This document shows, piece after piece, positions 1 to 12,323 of a stretch of 64,000 nt of DNA. The stretch spans positions 4,774,001 to 4,838,000 of the forward strand of contig NC_092566.1 of NCBI RefSeq assembly GCF_037975245.1, read 5' to 3'. The translations under genes were made by a program, and so were the position numbers. Within the stretch, counting starts at the first letter, position 1. Each line of letters starts with the position of its first letter. The notes under the pieces were generated by a model. It was not told the origin of the DNA. It did no database searches and saw only the letters and a list, made by a program, of their open reading frames with translations. This stretch comes from Apostichopus japonicus (taxonomy: Eukaryota > Echinodermata > Holothuroidea > Aspidochirotida > Stichopodidae).

Positions 1-1180
1 GTGGTGTGAGGAGGCGAAAGCCTAATTATTGTCTCCATTTTAAGAGTCAGAGAACGTAATTTTAATTAACGCTTTTATTAATATGACTTTTCGTGACACC
101 ATGATAGGCCTATAGGCTCTGCCATCTGTTTACGAATTCGAATATTAGTGGGGGCGGGGAACCCAAAAATTTAACTGACGTCCGTTCTGGGGAGAGGTCT
201 AATGGGGTGTCTCTCCTCTCTTGAGAAACTTTTGTCTCGGTAAGGGGGCTTTCATGCAAAATGGTGCTACCATTTACGTCATTTTAACTACATATTTGTG
301 GAAATAATTTCGTGTGCATGCTAGTGTCGTATTATCGGTAAGCTATTTGGAAGACATTTTGGGAGAGTGTAGGCGGGAGGGAAGGTGTACTTGTCCAATC
401 TCAGACTGAGGCTACGACACCTCATATACTTGCAGCATCAAATATTTACTATTTAGTAGTACGTATCGCATATGTCTTTGTGGTACGGGTGACCGGCGCG
501 CCTCAAAAACCAACATGTGGTAATTTCGCATGAAAATGAAAAATATATATATAAAAAATGTACGTACGTAATGATATCTGGGGCTGTGAATGTTCAACAT
601 TGTTAAATCATGGTGTTAGAAGAGACCTACATGGTTAAATAGGGTACTCATTTTTATTTTTTATATATATTTACGCGCCCCTTTTTGGAAGAAATAAATT
701 GCAACCCTGTTTATGGCATTTTTGTTAATGTTGTGGAAAACCATCTCTCAATTTCTTTATTCTAATTTAGGTATGATGACGATCTTGTGGTTCAAAAAGG
801 AAACAGGATTTATAATGTGAAGCAGTCGAACAAGTTGAACACGGACTCTACGGATAAGGTTCCATGTAGTTTTGTTATGCTTTTTTTTGGCATATGAAAA
901 ATCAAACTTGTATTTTAATATAACCAAATGGGCCAAGGATAATATATATGACTGACTTCGGAAAAGGAGAAAATACTTCACTTTCTTGAATTTGCGGAAC
1001 AAGACTTTTTTCCAGTAAATAATACTTAGATTCTGTTTTTTAGCGAATTTTCACGGCTAGGATGTGGATGTGGACTATAAGATTGCAAGAAGTGCAACGC
1101 AATACAAAATTCTAACACTGCCCTTAACTGTAGATATCTACGAAATGCGTTAAAACACGTCACAAAATGGTCAAATATCA
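1..1180. other. 5' flank of the sulfotransferase gene, no gene seen
   Basis: No open frame here looks like a conserved protein on either strand. The stretch is AT-rich with short TA runs near 545-560 and 660-670. It presumably holds the upstream control region or a 5' non-coding exon of the intronless gene that follows, but I cannot point to a specific promoter element. Confidence 0.4.
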
Positions 1181-1261
1181 GTGAATGGGAAAGCACGTGA
1201 CTCTTCATCATCATTATCTCTTTGTAATGAACGGTTAGTTTTAGTTATAAAGATTATAGAC

Positions 1262-2284
1262 ATGTCTCGTAAAATGTTCGCCAAGAAGTTAGCACTAGCG
1301 ACCACATGCATTATAACGGTCATGGGATTATCATTCTTTGTACAATATACGAGCCAGTATCAACATTTAAAGCCAATTTCAGCTTCTGGATCTGTGGCAA
1401 GAAGAAATATGTTCATGTTAAAATCAATAGAGAAAGCAGATCTTGGAACAAACGTGGCCGACGAGACCAAGGAGTCTAAGTCATTTCTACCCGATAAATC
1501 TGTTGTTATGTTTAACGTTATGCCGAAGAGTGGAAGCCGTACCCTGTACGAGCTCGTAGCGAAAATGAATCAAACGAAAAATATAACGATTAGAAACACG
1601 ATGGATGGATTCAACCAAACTTATGCAGAAAAATTACAAGAAATACGAAGATTAATTTATTCTCATGACTTAGGCTTTCTTTATACTCACATGAAGTTTG
1701 AATTGTTTGTGAAAGGTAATAAAAAGCCTAAGTATATCAGTATTGTACGAGATCCAATCGATAGGCTAGCATCTCTGTATTACTTTGTGCGATATGGTGA
1801 TGACGTAGCCGACCAGAGCGAGGCCGGACAACATTTTCGAGAGCGTATGGAACAGATGAATCATAGTAGTGAATCGTTTAATGAGTACGTGATGAGTAGA
1901 GGTCTGTCGCGTCACAGCTCTACGGCGACGGTGAGACACTTTTGTGGGCATGACAAGATATGCGGCAAGAATAATAAGAACGCCTATAAAAATGCGGTAG
2001 AGAATATCAACAAACAGTACATATTAGTAGGAATTATGGAAGATTATGTTTCTACACTAAAAGCTTTGGAAATATTAATACCAGATTTATTTGCAGGTGT
2101 GACTCAGATTTATTTAGATCAAAGGAAAGGAATTCTTGGTAAAATGAGAACCAAAAACAAAACTTCAATTTCTCCATTTGTTAGGAGAAAATTGAAAGAG
2201 GAGATGAAAATGGATTATAAACTTTATGATTATTTAAAACTGAAATTCAATAGATTAAAAGCAAAGTTAAATATCTCAGATTGA
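1262..2284 (+). CDS. heparan-sulfate 2-O-sulfotransferase-like type II membrane protein
   Basis: The 340-residue product would transfer sulfate from PAPS to the 2-O position of a uronic acid in a glycosaminoglycan in the Golgi lumen. The start at 1262 (MSRKMFAKKL) is preferred over the in-frame ATG at 1181 because it puts a short basic tail right before a membrane segment at residues 11-29, the usual type II layout. The 5'-phosphosulfate loop PKSGSRT is at 88-94. A histidine at 143 (LYTHMKF) lies where the family's catalytic His is expected. The 3'-phosphate motif IVRDPIDRLAS is at 161-171, followed by YYFVRYGDD; a later FCG and an ILVG segment also fit the family. N-glycosylation sequons fall at about 103, 107 and 118. 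The length is close to vertebrate HS2ST (about 356 residues). The coding region is unbroken, so the gene is intronless or the retained last exon. Heparan sulfate is the likelier substrate, but a dermatan/chondroitin (UST-type) role is not excluded. Confidence 0.85.
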   Translation: MSRKMFAKKLALATTCIITVMGLSFFVQYTSQYQHLKPISASGSVARRNMFMLKSIEKADLGTNVADETKESKSFLPDKSVVMFNVMPKSGSRTLYELVAKMNQTKNITIRNTMDGFNQTYAEKLQEIRRLIYSHDLGFLYTHMKFELFVKGNKKPKYISIVRDPIDRLASLYYFVRYGDDVADQSEAGQHFRERMEQMNHSSESFNEYVMSRGLSRHSSTATVRHFCGHDKICGKNNKNAYKNAVENINKQYILVGIMEDYVSTLKALEILIPDLFAGVTQIYLDQRKGILGKMRTKNKTSISPFVRRKLKEEMKMDYKLYDYLKLKFNRLKAKLNISD

Positions 2285-3138
2285 TTTTATATCCTAATAA
2301 GAAATGTATTACTTGTATGTCTTAATTAAATGCATAAGATGATTACCTTGGATAATTGTTGGTATACAAATGTAGTTGAATATGTATAAATGAATGAATG
2401 AATGAATGAATGAACGAATGAATGAATGAATTTATTTCTCATTGAAAACAATCATATTCTAGGCTTCTCGTGTTTATGTGTATTTACAGGAATACTATAC
2501 TAATACTGTGAAGGGGAATGGGAGGTGTGAATAATGTAAAGTTGAAAATCATTTCCTTTTCGATTGAGAGTGGGGGCATTTTGAAGTTCCAAGGAAGGAT
2601 GGTGTCATCAAAACAATAAAAACAATGTTCATTAAAGCCAGTAGTTAAAAATTGTACTTGGTCATTGATTTGTAGTAATAACAAAAGGAATTGTTATCTA
2701 TCACTATTGTTGTTTTGTGCATTGTTTGTCAAGACGAGAACCTTTAAAGTAGTGAAAATGTAATGATTAACATTAACGTTACCATGCATTTTTTTCCTTG
2801 TTTAAACATATATATAAATATATAATATATAAACATATATATTGGGATACCAAAATTTAATACAGGCTCTTCAGAATGGCCTGTTGCATTATTCCCTCAG
2901 TGTTGCTACCTAATAAAGTATGTTATTTTTAAGTAAAATGATCACCTTTATGTCATTTTTATAGTTTATTTTATTTAGTAGGTTCAGCAAAAAAAAAATC
3001 CCACTTGAGAAGAGTACTGATTTAATGATAATCTCATCAATCCGTCATAACTCAATCTTAGGCATGGGTTGTAAACTCTTAGAAAGCACTTACAGAAACG
3101 TTCTGCCTGAAGTGGCGTCACGATTGAATAACCAATCA
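2285..3138. other. intergenic stretch between convergent genes
   Basis: This is the space between the tail-to-tail sulfotransferase (+) and death-domain gene (-). It holds a tetranucleotide run of ATGA type at about 2388-2430 and TA-rich sequence near 2808-2842. Reverse-strand AATAAA signals occur at about 2965-2975 (TTTATT on the given strand), suitably placed for the 3' end of the death-domain gene. No gene is seen. Confidence 0.5.
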
Positions 3139-6100
3139 CTATTCGTTTTCCTCTTCTACGTCGTCCAATGTTAAAGTAGTACAATGATACTGAGATTGTG
3201 ATACATCGAGCAAGGTGAGAGCCGTCTGCTCGAAGCCGGATGCAATTAAACGATTACAAAGAGCGCCAGCAGAAGGGATGATTTTCCTCTCTCGACAGAG
3301 AATGAGAGCGTTTGCCATTTGCTCTCGTGGATCCCTTACCGATCTTTTAATTTGTTGAACTGTACGGGCGTCCATACCAGTGACCAGATCTGATGGGATG
3401 TTTTGTACAAGTGAGGGCCACTCATGGGCCCTACTTGTATGGATCCAGCTACTGACATAACGTATACAGAAGTCGCTCATTGCACCTGAAAAAAAAGTAA
3501 AATTCAATGTATATGTATAATGTTTAAGTCAGAAAAATAAATGTAATAAAGTATAACTGTCCCCTTTTTTCAATATTCAAAGGGCCAAATGGCATTTTCA
3601 TTGTGCACGTGTATATATATATGTGTAAGCGTGCGTCTGTACGTAGGCTATAGGTGTGTGTTTGTGTGAACCCGTTCTTTAGTACAAGGAACGAATTGTC
3701 CCAGTATCACAGTGAACTCACGATATATCGTTCACGTTCGAGTCATTTCGAAGAAAGCGTTGAAGAAAATGCAATCAGTTCTTGAGTTCAAGGGCAACTC
3801 AAGTTAAAGTCAATATTGACCTGTCTGCTTCAGTGATTAACAAGAAACCAGGTGCAAACAATGTGTAAAGAAAACTGCGCCATACAATACCTGACGCACG
3901 CGATGGGTGTATGCATTTGTGGGTTGGTTTCCCCCAATTCCTTTGTTATAGGTTTACCAAGCCTTATTGCATTTTCTTATTGCAGTTTTCTATAGCAGGC
4001 TTTTCAGTGATTCAGCTTTTATGTTCCGTCACATAATTAAATGTCAAAGGCCATATCAGCTGAGAAAAACATTGCCAAGTTTGAGAAATGCAATCAAGTT
4101 CGCCTTAGGTAGGCACTATATATTTGAAAAGTGACCAATACATGTTACCGCTTCTTGTGTGTGTGTACGTTTGTGTCAGTCACAGTTACTTTGATTGATA
4201 GGCTTATGATGTTTAAAATGTCATTTTTCATTACATAAAAGAGGTATAGAAATAAGACCTCGACTGATTCCATGATTTCATGTGACGGTCAACAACAAAC
4301 CAAAATGAATTTTGTATATTTGCTTGTAGTTATATCCTTTAAGCCATAAAATCGGTATATGCCTTTGCTACACCACTTTTTGAGAACATATCATGAAATG
4401 CATCGTGTTACTGGAGCGTATTTATATATATATATATAATGTATAGATCGCATTACATACCCTTTACCACACTGACCGATCCCATTTGATCCACGTCTTT
4501 CGCCAAGTTATCGAGTCCCGCCTTGCCTAAAGCTTTCATAAGCTCTGTATGTGACGCATATTTCCCGCGCGTTTCTTTCCATCGGAGGAGAAGTCTGTAA
4601 CCAAGGTGAGAGTCGGCCCCGCCTCGCGGAATCATCATCGTCGTCGTATCGAAGCGTAACTCGTCGGCGAGATCGTGTATCAGCTCGTCAGAAATTTGAG
4701 GGGCAAGAGTCCTGAGGCCTGTTGTATGATTAAGATGAAGAAATGGTTAAAAATATAGAGAAATATTCGATGATAAAGCAGTTCGAGTAAGGATTTCGGG
4801 GAATACATTGAGCAGACGACATGTCAAAAGTCTCAGTATATAATTATGTACCATCGTCATCCAATCCTTTATACCTTGGGTCAGGAAGACGCAGTGGTGG
4901 TCAAGATGGACAATTTGCGCCTACTTTAAGGAAGAACGGAGGAACCGATTCAAGTATTAATTTCTGGGCCAAGGTATTTTTTTATTTCAATTTCTTCAAG
5001 TCTAGCCGAACTCGAAAAAATGAAATACTTGTGTGCACCATTGAAAACAAGCTTACCTCTATATTCAATTAGACAAAACACAATGGATTACATCAAGAAG
5101 AGGCTTAAATATATAAATCACAATTTACAGGCAGCATGCACTCCTACAAGGTGGGGGCGGTGGGGGGCGGGAGAGGGGCAGGGCGAGAGCCAAGTGAGGC
5201 CCAGTGGATAATGATATCACTGGGTGCCTGTCTAAGTCCGTTTCCTAAGGTATCTGTAGTATATAACTAAGAATACATTATTCTTTATATGGCAATCCCC
5301 TTCCTTAAATAATCGCTCACTCCCGGGGTGTACCCCCCCCCCTCCGACTCCCTCCCTATCTGATCGGCCTGCGTCTGCCACAACCGCTGTACCTCCTTAT
5401 TGGGGGTACGGATTGGGGATACTAACACGTATCAAATGTGAATTGAACTTTAAAAGTTCACCCATGAATCACTTACAATAACAGTGGATATAATTCACAA
5501 TCGAACGACTTAAATTACGTCACTTGATTATAAATATAATAATCTATACCCAAAGCTTTATTTTACTTTAATTCTTCTTTTTTTCAAGTTTGTAATACTT
5601 ACGTTTATCTGAGAGCAACATTTCATTCATGATGGAGGCTGTGGTACCCAATTGGTTCGATTTCATGACGGCGATTAAATTTTCAAACGTCGCTCGTGAA
5701 TCTGCGTCCGCCATATTCCGCCATTTTACGAGGGTGTTTAGGAAAAAAATCCGTTTGTTGAAATCCTGTCCATATTCTAGCAGAATTGCCTCAATATCCT
5801 CATCAGTCAATCCTAAACTTTTCGTGACTCTCATGATGGTTTCGCGATCAACATCTTTTGTGGCGATACGAAGGATGTCGACTGTGTAATGGATGGAAGA
5901 ACGAACCGAAATGGACAATTAATTTCATGAATGAACAAAACGCAAAGTAACTTAACTGCAAACTACAACACGATAGATCAGTAATGTATCGGATGCATGA
6001 ACAAAAGAAATGGATTAACCTCTTTATGGATGAACATAAATAATAAACCGTTTTTATTGTTGACGAGTAAAAATAAATAAAGTGAATATACGTCATCGAA

Positions 6101-9100
6101 ACGGATGAACAAAATAGATAGATGAACAACCAATAATCAACTTTTGTTTGTGGCAATACAACGAATTATCGAATTTGAGGTGGAATGTAATAAAGTTATA
6201 ATGTGTGAATGAACATAAAACAAATTCTAAATAATTTCATGATAAACGATGAACGAAAACAAAATATCCGTTATTTGGTTATACTGCATATACCAAAGAA
6301 TGCATGAATGAATGAATGCATGAATGAATGAACAAATAATCAACGTTTCTATGGAAATGAAGTCACTTAAGAACGCAAAATCACATTAATGAATTGGACG
6401 AAAAAATTAACATTGCATTAACAAATTGCACTTCGAGACAAACTACATAGACACATACATAGATAGCTACACCAGTTAATGATAATAACAACTTTCGCCC
6501 CGATTTTTGTATGCAAAGTAGGCCAGGCCAAATAGATCTGCGACAGATTTCTTGATTTAAGTCTTGGTACTTGCTTCAAGCAGTATGCTTCATTAAGGCA
6601 TATGTTCGGAGAGTATTTTATTTAGAAAGCGACAAACTTCACATTTTTGAAAGCTAAAACTTTCACATTTTTATCACAAAATCCTTTGATGTGAAACAGG
6701 ACTACGTGCTAAAGGGTTAGCGGACGGTTTATGTTCAGATAGTGAGGGCGTCTATCAACAATGTCAAACTGATAAACCGTCTGGCCTACAGGCTTGTAGG
6801 AGTATTTGGGTGGCGGGAACGTTTAGCCGATGTTACAAGATTACATGTACTAGCATATTTTCTGCTGCAGAGAGAGAGAGAGTACTATACAGCAAGAAAT
6901 GTTTGCCTTAATAAGGTTCTTTCAAACAAAACGTTTGCCTAAATTCTGAGTAATTTAGGACTCATGGCTCAGTTTCGTCATAATGACCTATACTGAGATT
7001 TAAACACTTATTTTGACTCTACGGCGACTTATTATATCGTCAGATGCATTTCTAAAAATTGATGAGCTATATAAATTGCAAATATTTATCCATACCATCT
7101 CTGGCATCAACTGAGCTTATTTCTGTGTGTTTCTCTGCTACAGCTTCCATACCAGAATATCTAAGCGCTTTAAGCAGGCGTATATGGGTAGCTCGCCTTT
7201 TCAGTCTCTGGTGTGTGTCCTCTCTCCATCGCCAAAGAACCTAGAATGTATAGTAAGTATTAAAAGAGACAATATTGAACTCTATTGGACTCTATTGGAC
7301 TATATGAACTATATTGGACTATGTGAATTATACTGGACAATAATTGGAATTATTTGGATTATATTGGACCGTATGAACTATATTGGACTATATACTGGAA
7401 TATATCAAATAAATTATACTGAACAATAATTGGACTTATTTAGACTATACTGGACTACACTGGACTCTATTGGACTAAGTATGTTGCCCTATGTTGGACT
7501 ATAATGAACATTATTTTGCACAATATTGGACAATATTAACTATATTGGCCTATACATATCAGAAAGTACTGGACTTATTGAACTATATTGGGCAATGCAT
7601 ATATTAGACTATGTGCACTATAAGACTATATTGCACTTCCTATGTTGCACTATATTGGACAATATTGGACTATATTGGCGAAGGTGCATAACTCGCTGAT
7701 TGTAGACACATTCAAATGCACCTAGGTTTTCTCAGTAATACTGAGGGTTTGACTGAGGGCGTATCACATAATGTCTGAATATGAAAGCATGCTCTCATGG
7801 TCTATAATGAAAAACACAACATAGAAAGGAGCAATTAATGGCACATTTGAAAGTAAGCGTCATTAATGGAATAATATTTAAAGACATAAATCTACAGTAT
7901 TATTATTATTTTACCTGATATTTGTGCTCGGTCATTTCTGCATCAAATTTTGTCTGTACCTCCTCAAGGTTTATAGCAAGAATATCAGCAAACGGCTTCA
8001 GGTCCCCTGGTAATGCCTTCCCGACCTTTTTCAGATCTAAGAAATGAAGTTATTGTGATGACAAGATTTTCAGGATTAAATCAGCTATTTCACATATAAC
8101 TGGGCATATTTACAGGAGGATGATGTCAAACGGTGGTCAACTTTCTTTGTGTTTTATCATGTTTGTAATAAATGTTTTGGAAAACATTAGAAGGTATATT
8201 TGTCGCTTTTGTTCTTACGCATATATTTCATCTCGTTGTTAACCGAAATGATTCGATTGGCAAATAACTAATATTGAAAAAAAAATGGAAAAATGACATA
8301 ATAGGTACTTTTATAAGTTCTGGTACACCAAAGGTATAACTTACATTGATCTGTAAGTAAATTTCTGTTGAGACTTGCTGCAGCTGACTTCATCTTAACA
8401 GCCAAGAATGCCTCAATAAGTTTGGAGAAAGTGGCATCCTGACCTATGGAGGAATGAAACAATAAAACTAGACTAATTGAAAATAACATAATCACAGACA
8501 TAACATATCAATACATGCAGGCGTATCCCGTAATACTGTGGCTAAGACTAACACTTTCGATATTTATCGATGACAAGTGAAACGTACTTACACCTAATAT
8601 ATAGGTAAAGAAGCTTAACCTAGCGGACATCCATACCAATTGGTTTTCGACCAAGGGAGGGGCCTCTCCCACATTCTATCGTATAGTAATACCTAGTAGT
8701 AATACCTTTAGATGAAAGGGTCATTATTCAACATGAAAGAAGGCTCCATAGGATTACCCTGGCAGGGCAATAATGAGATATGCTCTTAGTATATATAATG
8801 GATGATTACGGGAGTGTTAGTGGTTAACGCCGGTGCCTTCCAATCATAAGGTCCCCAGTTCGAGTCACTCCAAGAGTAATGTATGTCGTCCAGTTATAGA
8901 GTTGTTGGCAATTGACAATTCATAATCATGGACGTTAAAAATGAATCTAAGAGACTGACTTCGGTCAGCTTGCGGCTTTGATAAGCCAATGAGGCTTCTT
9001 CGCGAGTTCCTGCTTGCAGGAGAATCTAAAATACATACATATATACATTAATCAATCTAGAGATTGACGAACCCGCAAAACAAAATGGCGACCCAAACGT

Positions 9101-12100
9101 TTCCTAATCAGTTTTGCGTGGTTGTCTGACATTCTTTGGTTATTTCCTTCACTCGATTACCGAGTAAATTATTGTAAGAGGTGACGACGATGTCGAAGAC
9201 GTTGATGGTGATGACGATCGACTAACCTTTTTTCAGTTTCCATTTTTCGAGGATTGCGTATCTCTGCTCATCAAAGTCTCGGTGGTGAGGCAGCAGGCTC
9301 AGATTCAAGACTTCAGTCTCAGTCAGACCAAATAGATGCATCGCCAGAGGAACGACAAAATTCTTGGGAATATCTTTCGATATCGTTCGAAGCACAACGT
9401 CTGAAATGGAGCACAAAGAGACATTTAGGGCAAATTATAGACAAGAATGAGTCATTGCTCACATTTTTAGTTATATGTATAAAAGATGTGAAATAAGTAA
9501 TAAAGTCAGTATTGGATGCGGGTACTTTAAAAGTTTATTTCATTGAAGTACTTCCCAGAACCTGCCAATCACAGTCTCTATACGTCATTAGATTTTTATT
9601 TTAACATCAAAGTATTCTATTTTGGGGAGATAACATAAATGCTATATCGCGTATAATGTCGTACCTATCGCCAAACTCTACAATATTACACTATGAACTT
9701 GATCTTTAACGTAACACTGTTATGCGTATTATAGTAAAATAATGACTCAGATCGTGTCTCGAAAAGTTGGGGGTTCGTGGAAACTCTGACATCCACATGG
9801 GGTTCGTGGAGGGGAAAAGTTAGGAAAACCCTGGTTTAGAAAATTAAAAAATGAATCGTCCCACTGGCTGAGAAGTCAGATAGAAGAAACAGACCAACTT
9901 CTATGGAAGACTGCAGTGCAATGAACAATGTAGAACTAAAATGACCGATGGACAGTTGAACTATACCCTATTCGGTTGCTTGTTTAAAGGCGGCGTGTGA
10001 AGACTCGCCCACAAAGAAACGTCTCATGCCGGTAATCTGACCTAGTTTCGAATGAGGTGTAACAGAAGTGTTAGACACCACCAGTCCACCATCGATCCCA
10101 GAAAATACACACACAGCTTGCTACCGTCGGTAATTAGACACTAGCATACAGTCAATACATACAGCTATACGGTCAGTACCCACAACACAGTGTATATAGC
10201 AGCGATGGACATCTCAGGTCTATAGATAAAAGATAACAAGGTATCACGTTTCATTACTGTCTGCATTTTGTAGCGACAAGAAAAAACTTCACTTGCAAGC
10301 AACGGAACGTTAACTGTTTCAGAGGGCGGCACGCGGTCTGGGCGAGTCTTCAATGCCTTTAATTTCAGTCTCCCGGTCTTTAAAGAGTCCCATATCTTGG
10401 CTGACTAATTAATTAAGACTTCATAAATTCTGATTTTGCTCACTCCAGATGCAATAATATTTGGAGATACCTGTCTGCAGATGACAAGATATTTTGAATT
10501 CCATACCTTTAATAAGTTCCGTCTCTTCAAATGAGTCGTGAATCTCTTGAGGTGCGGGATCTTCGCGTTCCTTGATGCATAGATAGAAGAGAAAATTTAT
10601 TTTATTTATTTATTTTTTTGGAGATACTTCAATTTAACCAGAAAGAATATTTACATACAGGATAACCGGCGGTTGTTAAGAGTACCGTAAGTTGTCCTAA
10701 AAGAATGCAAGCAAATTCTGTTTAACATTAAAACTTGCATTGTTTTTTTGCACGATATAAAGCCAGCTTGCGTTAGCCTTTATCCGGCGGGGAGTACCAG
10801 GGGCAGGGGATACACAATTTGGGAAGGGGGGGGGGTGTGTGAAATATCCAGTCCTATAATGTAGCTGCTTGGAACAAATAAAAGTTAAAGTAATAATTTG
10901 AAGGTGTACAGTCTTGTTAAAGGACAAGGCCCTCACACACGACTTTACAACACTAACCCCTGGTCATTGGTACTTGCCACACCCACACACCAAAGTGTGC
11001 ACAATTAAAAGAATCCTTCATGGGGCACTAGAGTGCGCCACATCTAAGTGTCCCCTGCATGGGGGACTTAGCATAGGGTGCAGCCACAAACCGCAACTAT
11101 ATTTACAAGTTACCTCAGCAAGTCCCCATACATACACCTGGGTGGAGAGAGGCAATGGAGGTATAAAGTGCCTTGCCCAAGGACACAACGTAATGATCTG
11201 GCCATGACTAGAACCTGCAAACATTAGATCACAAGTCCACTGCCTTTAACCACTTGACCACAAAACTCTCACAAATAATCACGTTACCGATGCATCGTTC
11301 TTTCTTTTTCAAGAAAAGAGGGTCCAGTTTGCATAAAAAATAACCATTCAGATATTGTGTTAAGTAACTGTTCGTCATACCATAATCCTTCCTTTCGTTT
11401 TCAAAAGGTAGCCAAATCTCAACAAATTACCTTCCTTTTTCTTCTTCATATTTCGTAAATATTTCCAGACGTCTTTCAGTATAGCCCACCCCCTCCCCCA
11501 CCACTTCATATATGCTGGAAAGATAAGCATGGTCGCTCATTTTCATATTTCAACAACCAATTTACTCTCGTACAAACTTCAAAGAACTCAGACCAACCGA
11601 GACATCATATTCTCTAATACACTATATAATCTGATGTTTAGGAATAACATTGGCAAACAGAGCTCCCCTGTAATTTTCTTTTTATATATGTTTGGTAGGC
11701 TTTTCGTCCCCCCCCCCCACCTCCCGCACTCCTTAAAAGTGTGTAACAATATGATGATCATTAACAATGACTACCCCTTTCGTCACTACTTTTTTCTAAT
11801 CATCAACCAGACCCATTTGTCATTTTCATCATCGCATTACCTTCGGAACGACTAATTTAGACGATGACGTCACATTCCCAATGACGCTCTCCAGGTTATT
11901 CAGCGTATAATGACGACCGCTTCCTTTGTTGAGTGTTCCCGCCTGTAACGTCATACGATGGAGAAGTACTTTACCAGCGTACTCGGACTGAAACCGTCCG
12001 TGGTAGACACCTCTCACGACAAAATCTTTACGGTTCGTTCGATTTCGTAAATATTTTAGTTCCAACCGATCTTTACGGTAGCTCTTGTCACCAAAAGTGT

Positions 12101-12323
12101 CCACCTTGAGATCACCAACCAATCGGATGAAAAAGTTCTCTCCGGTCATGGCCTTGAAGGCGGCCCCTCTGATCTCTTCGCAAGGGTTGTAGCCCGCCTC
12201 TTCCATATACTTGTTCAAGTCGTCGCACCCATCTTCGCGGACTATGTTAGCTACGATCTCCGTCTTGTCGGAATCGCGTTGATGCACGACGAACTTAACG
12301 GAGTCGAGGTTTGGCTGAGGCAT
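3139..12323 (-). CDS. protein with five tandem death domains and a novel N-terminal domain
   Basis: Coding exons in transcript order: 12323-11841, 10570-10507, 9400-9227, 8443-8345, 8036-7915, 7240-7096, 5881-5603, 4718-4461, 3485-3139. All have AG/GT borders and matching phases and sum to 1971 bases (656 residues plus stop). Residues 1-161 are a probably beta-rich domain I cannot place firmly; its pattern and its place before death domains recall UPA domains. An acidic linker follows (about 162-182). Five six-helix death domains come next, at about 183-270, 274-355, 363-455, 456-536 and 543-645. Each shows the family's helix 4-5 signature, for example LKRRATHIRLLKALRYSGME, RATFENLIAVM, HTELMKALGKAGLDNLAKDV and PSAGALCNRLIASGFEQTA. 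There is no kinase, caspase, TIR or membrane segment, so a cytosolic adaptor or scaffold for death-fold signalling is inferred. A non-coding first exon probably ends at 13598, joining an acceptor near 12366. I recognise no named orthologue. Confidence 0.82.
7266..7680. repeat. degenerate short tandem repeat, TTGGACTATA type
   Basis: About 400 bases are built from diverged copies of roughly ten bases resembling TTGGACTATA. They begin about 25 bases upstream of the exon at 7240-7096, in the intron that interrupts the second death domain. It looks like an old microsatellite or minisatellite. The chance open frame over its start at 7127-7429 is not a gene. Confidence 0.7.
8806..9050 (+). mobile_element. 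tRNA-derived SINE, family B, copy 1
   Basis: The head resembles a tRNA with A-box-like TTAGTGGTTAACGC and B-box-like AGTTCGAGTCACT. A conserved body follows and ends in an ATACATA-rich tail. The same body, including the CAATTGACAATTCATAATCA segment, recurs at 52777-52992 (reversed) and 55450-55662. It lies in the intron that splits the first death domain of the surrounding gene. Confidence 0.75.
9984..10362. mobile_element. TTAA-flanked miniature inverted-repeat element, copy 1
   Basis: TTAA at 9984-9987 and at 10359-10362 bound a 379-bp segment whose ends are inverted repeats containing GAAGACTCGCCC and GGGCGAGTCTTC. A reverse-oriented copy lies at 59656-60051 and is also bounded by TTAA. 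TTAA flanks are the hallmark of piggyBac-type transposition. No transposase is coded, so this is a non-autonomous element. It lies in the intron after the second coding exon of the death-domain gene. Confidence 0.75.
10945..11270 (-). mobile_element. tRNA-derived SINE, family A, copy 2
   Basis: This is a reverse-oriented copy of the element at 54589-54980. Shared blocks on the minus strand are the tRNA-like head with a TGGTCAAGTGGTTAA-type A box, the CCTTGGGCAAGGCACTTTA block, and the end segment around CCCTGGTCATTGGTA. It lies in the first coding intron of the death-domain gene. Confidence 0.7.

Noticed and set aside
1181-1261. Upstream in-frame start of the sulfotransferase
   Set aside because: It would put a 27-residue Ser-rich extension before the basic tail and membrane segment. 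The ATG at 1262 fits type II topology and family length better.
11445-11505. Possible extra coding exon of the death-domain gene
   Set aside because: A donor (GGAAG/GTAATT) exists, but no pyrimidine tract precedes the acceptor, and the neighbouring exons already join in phase without it.
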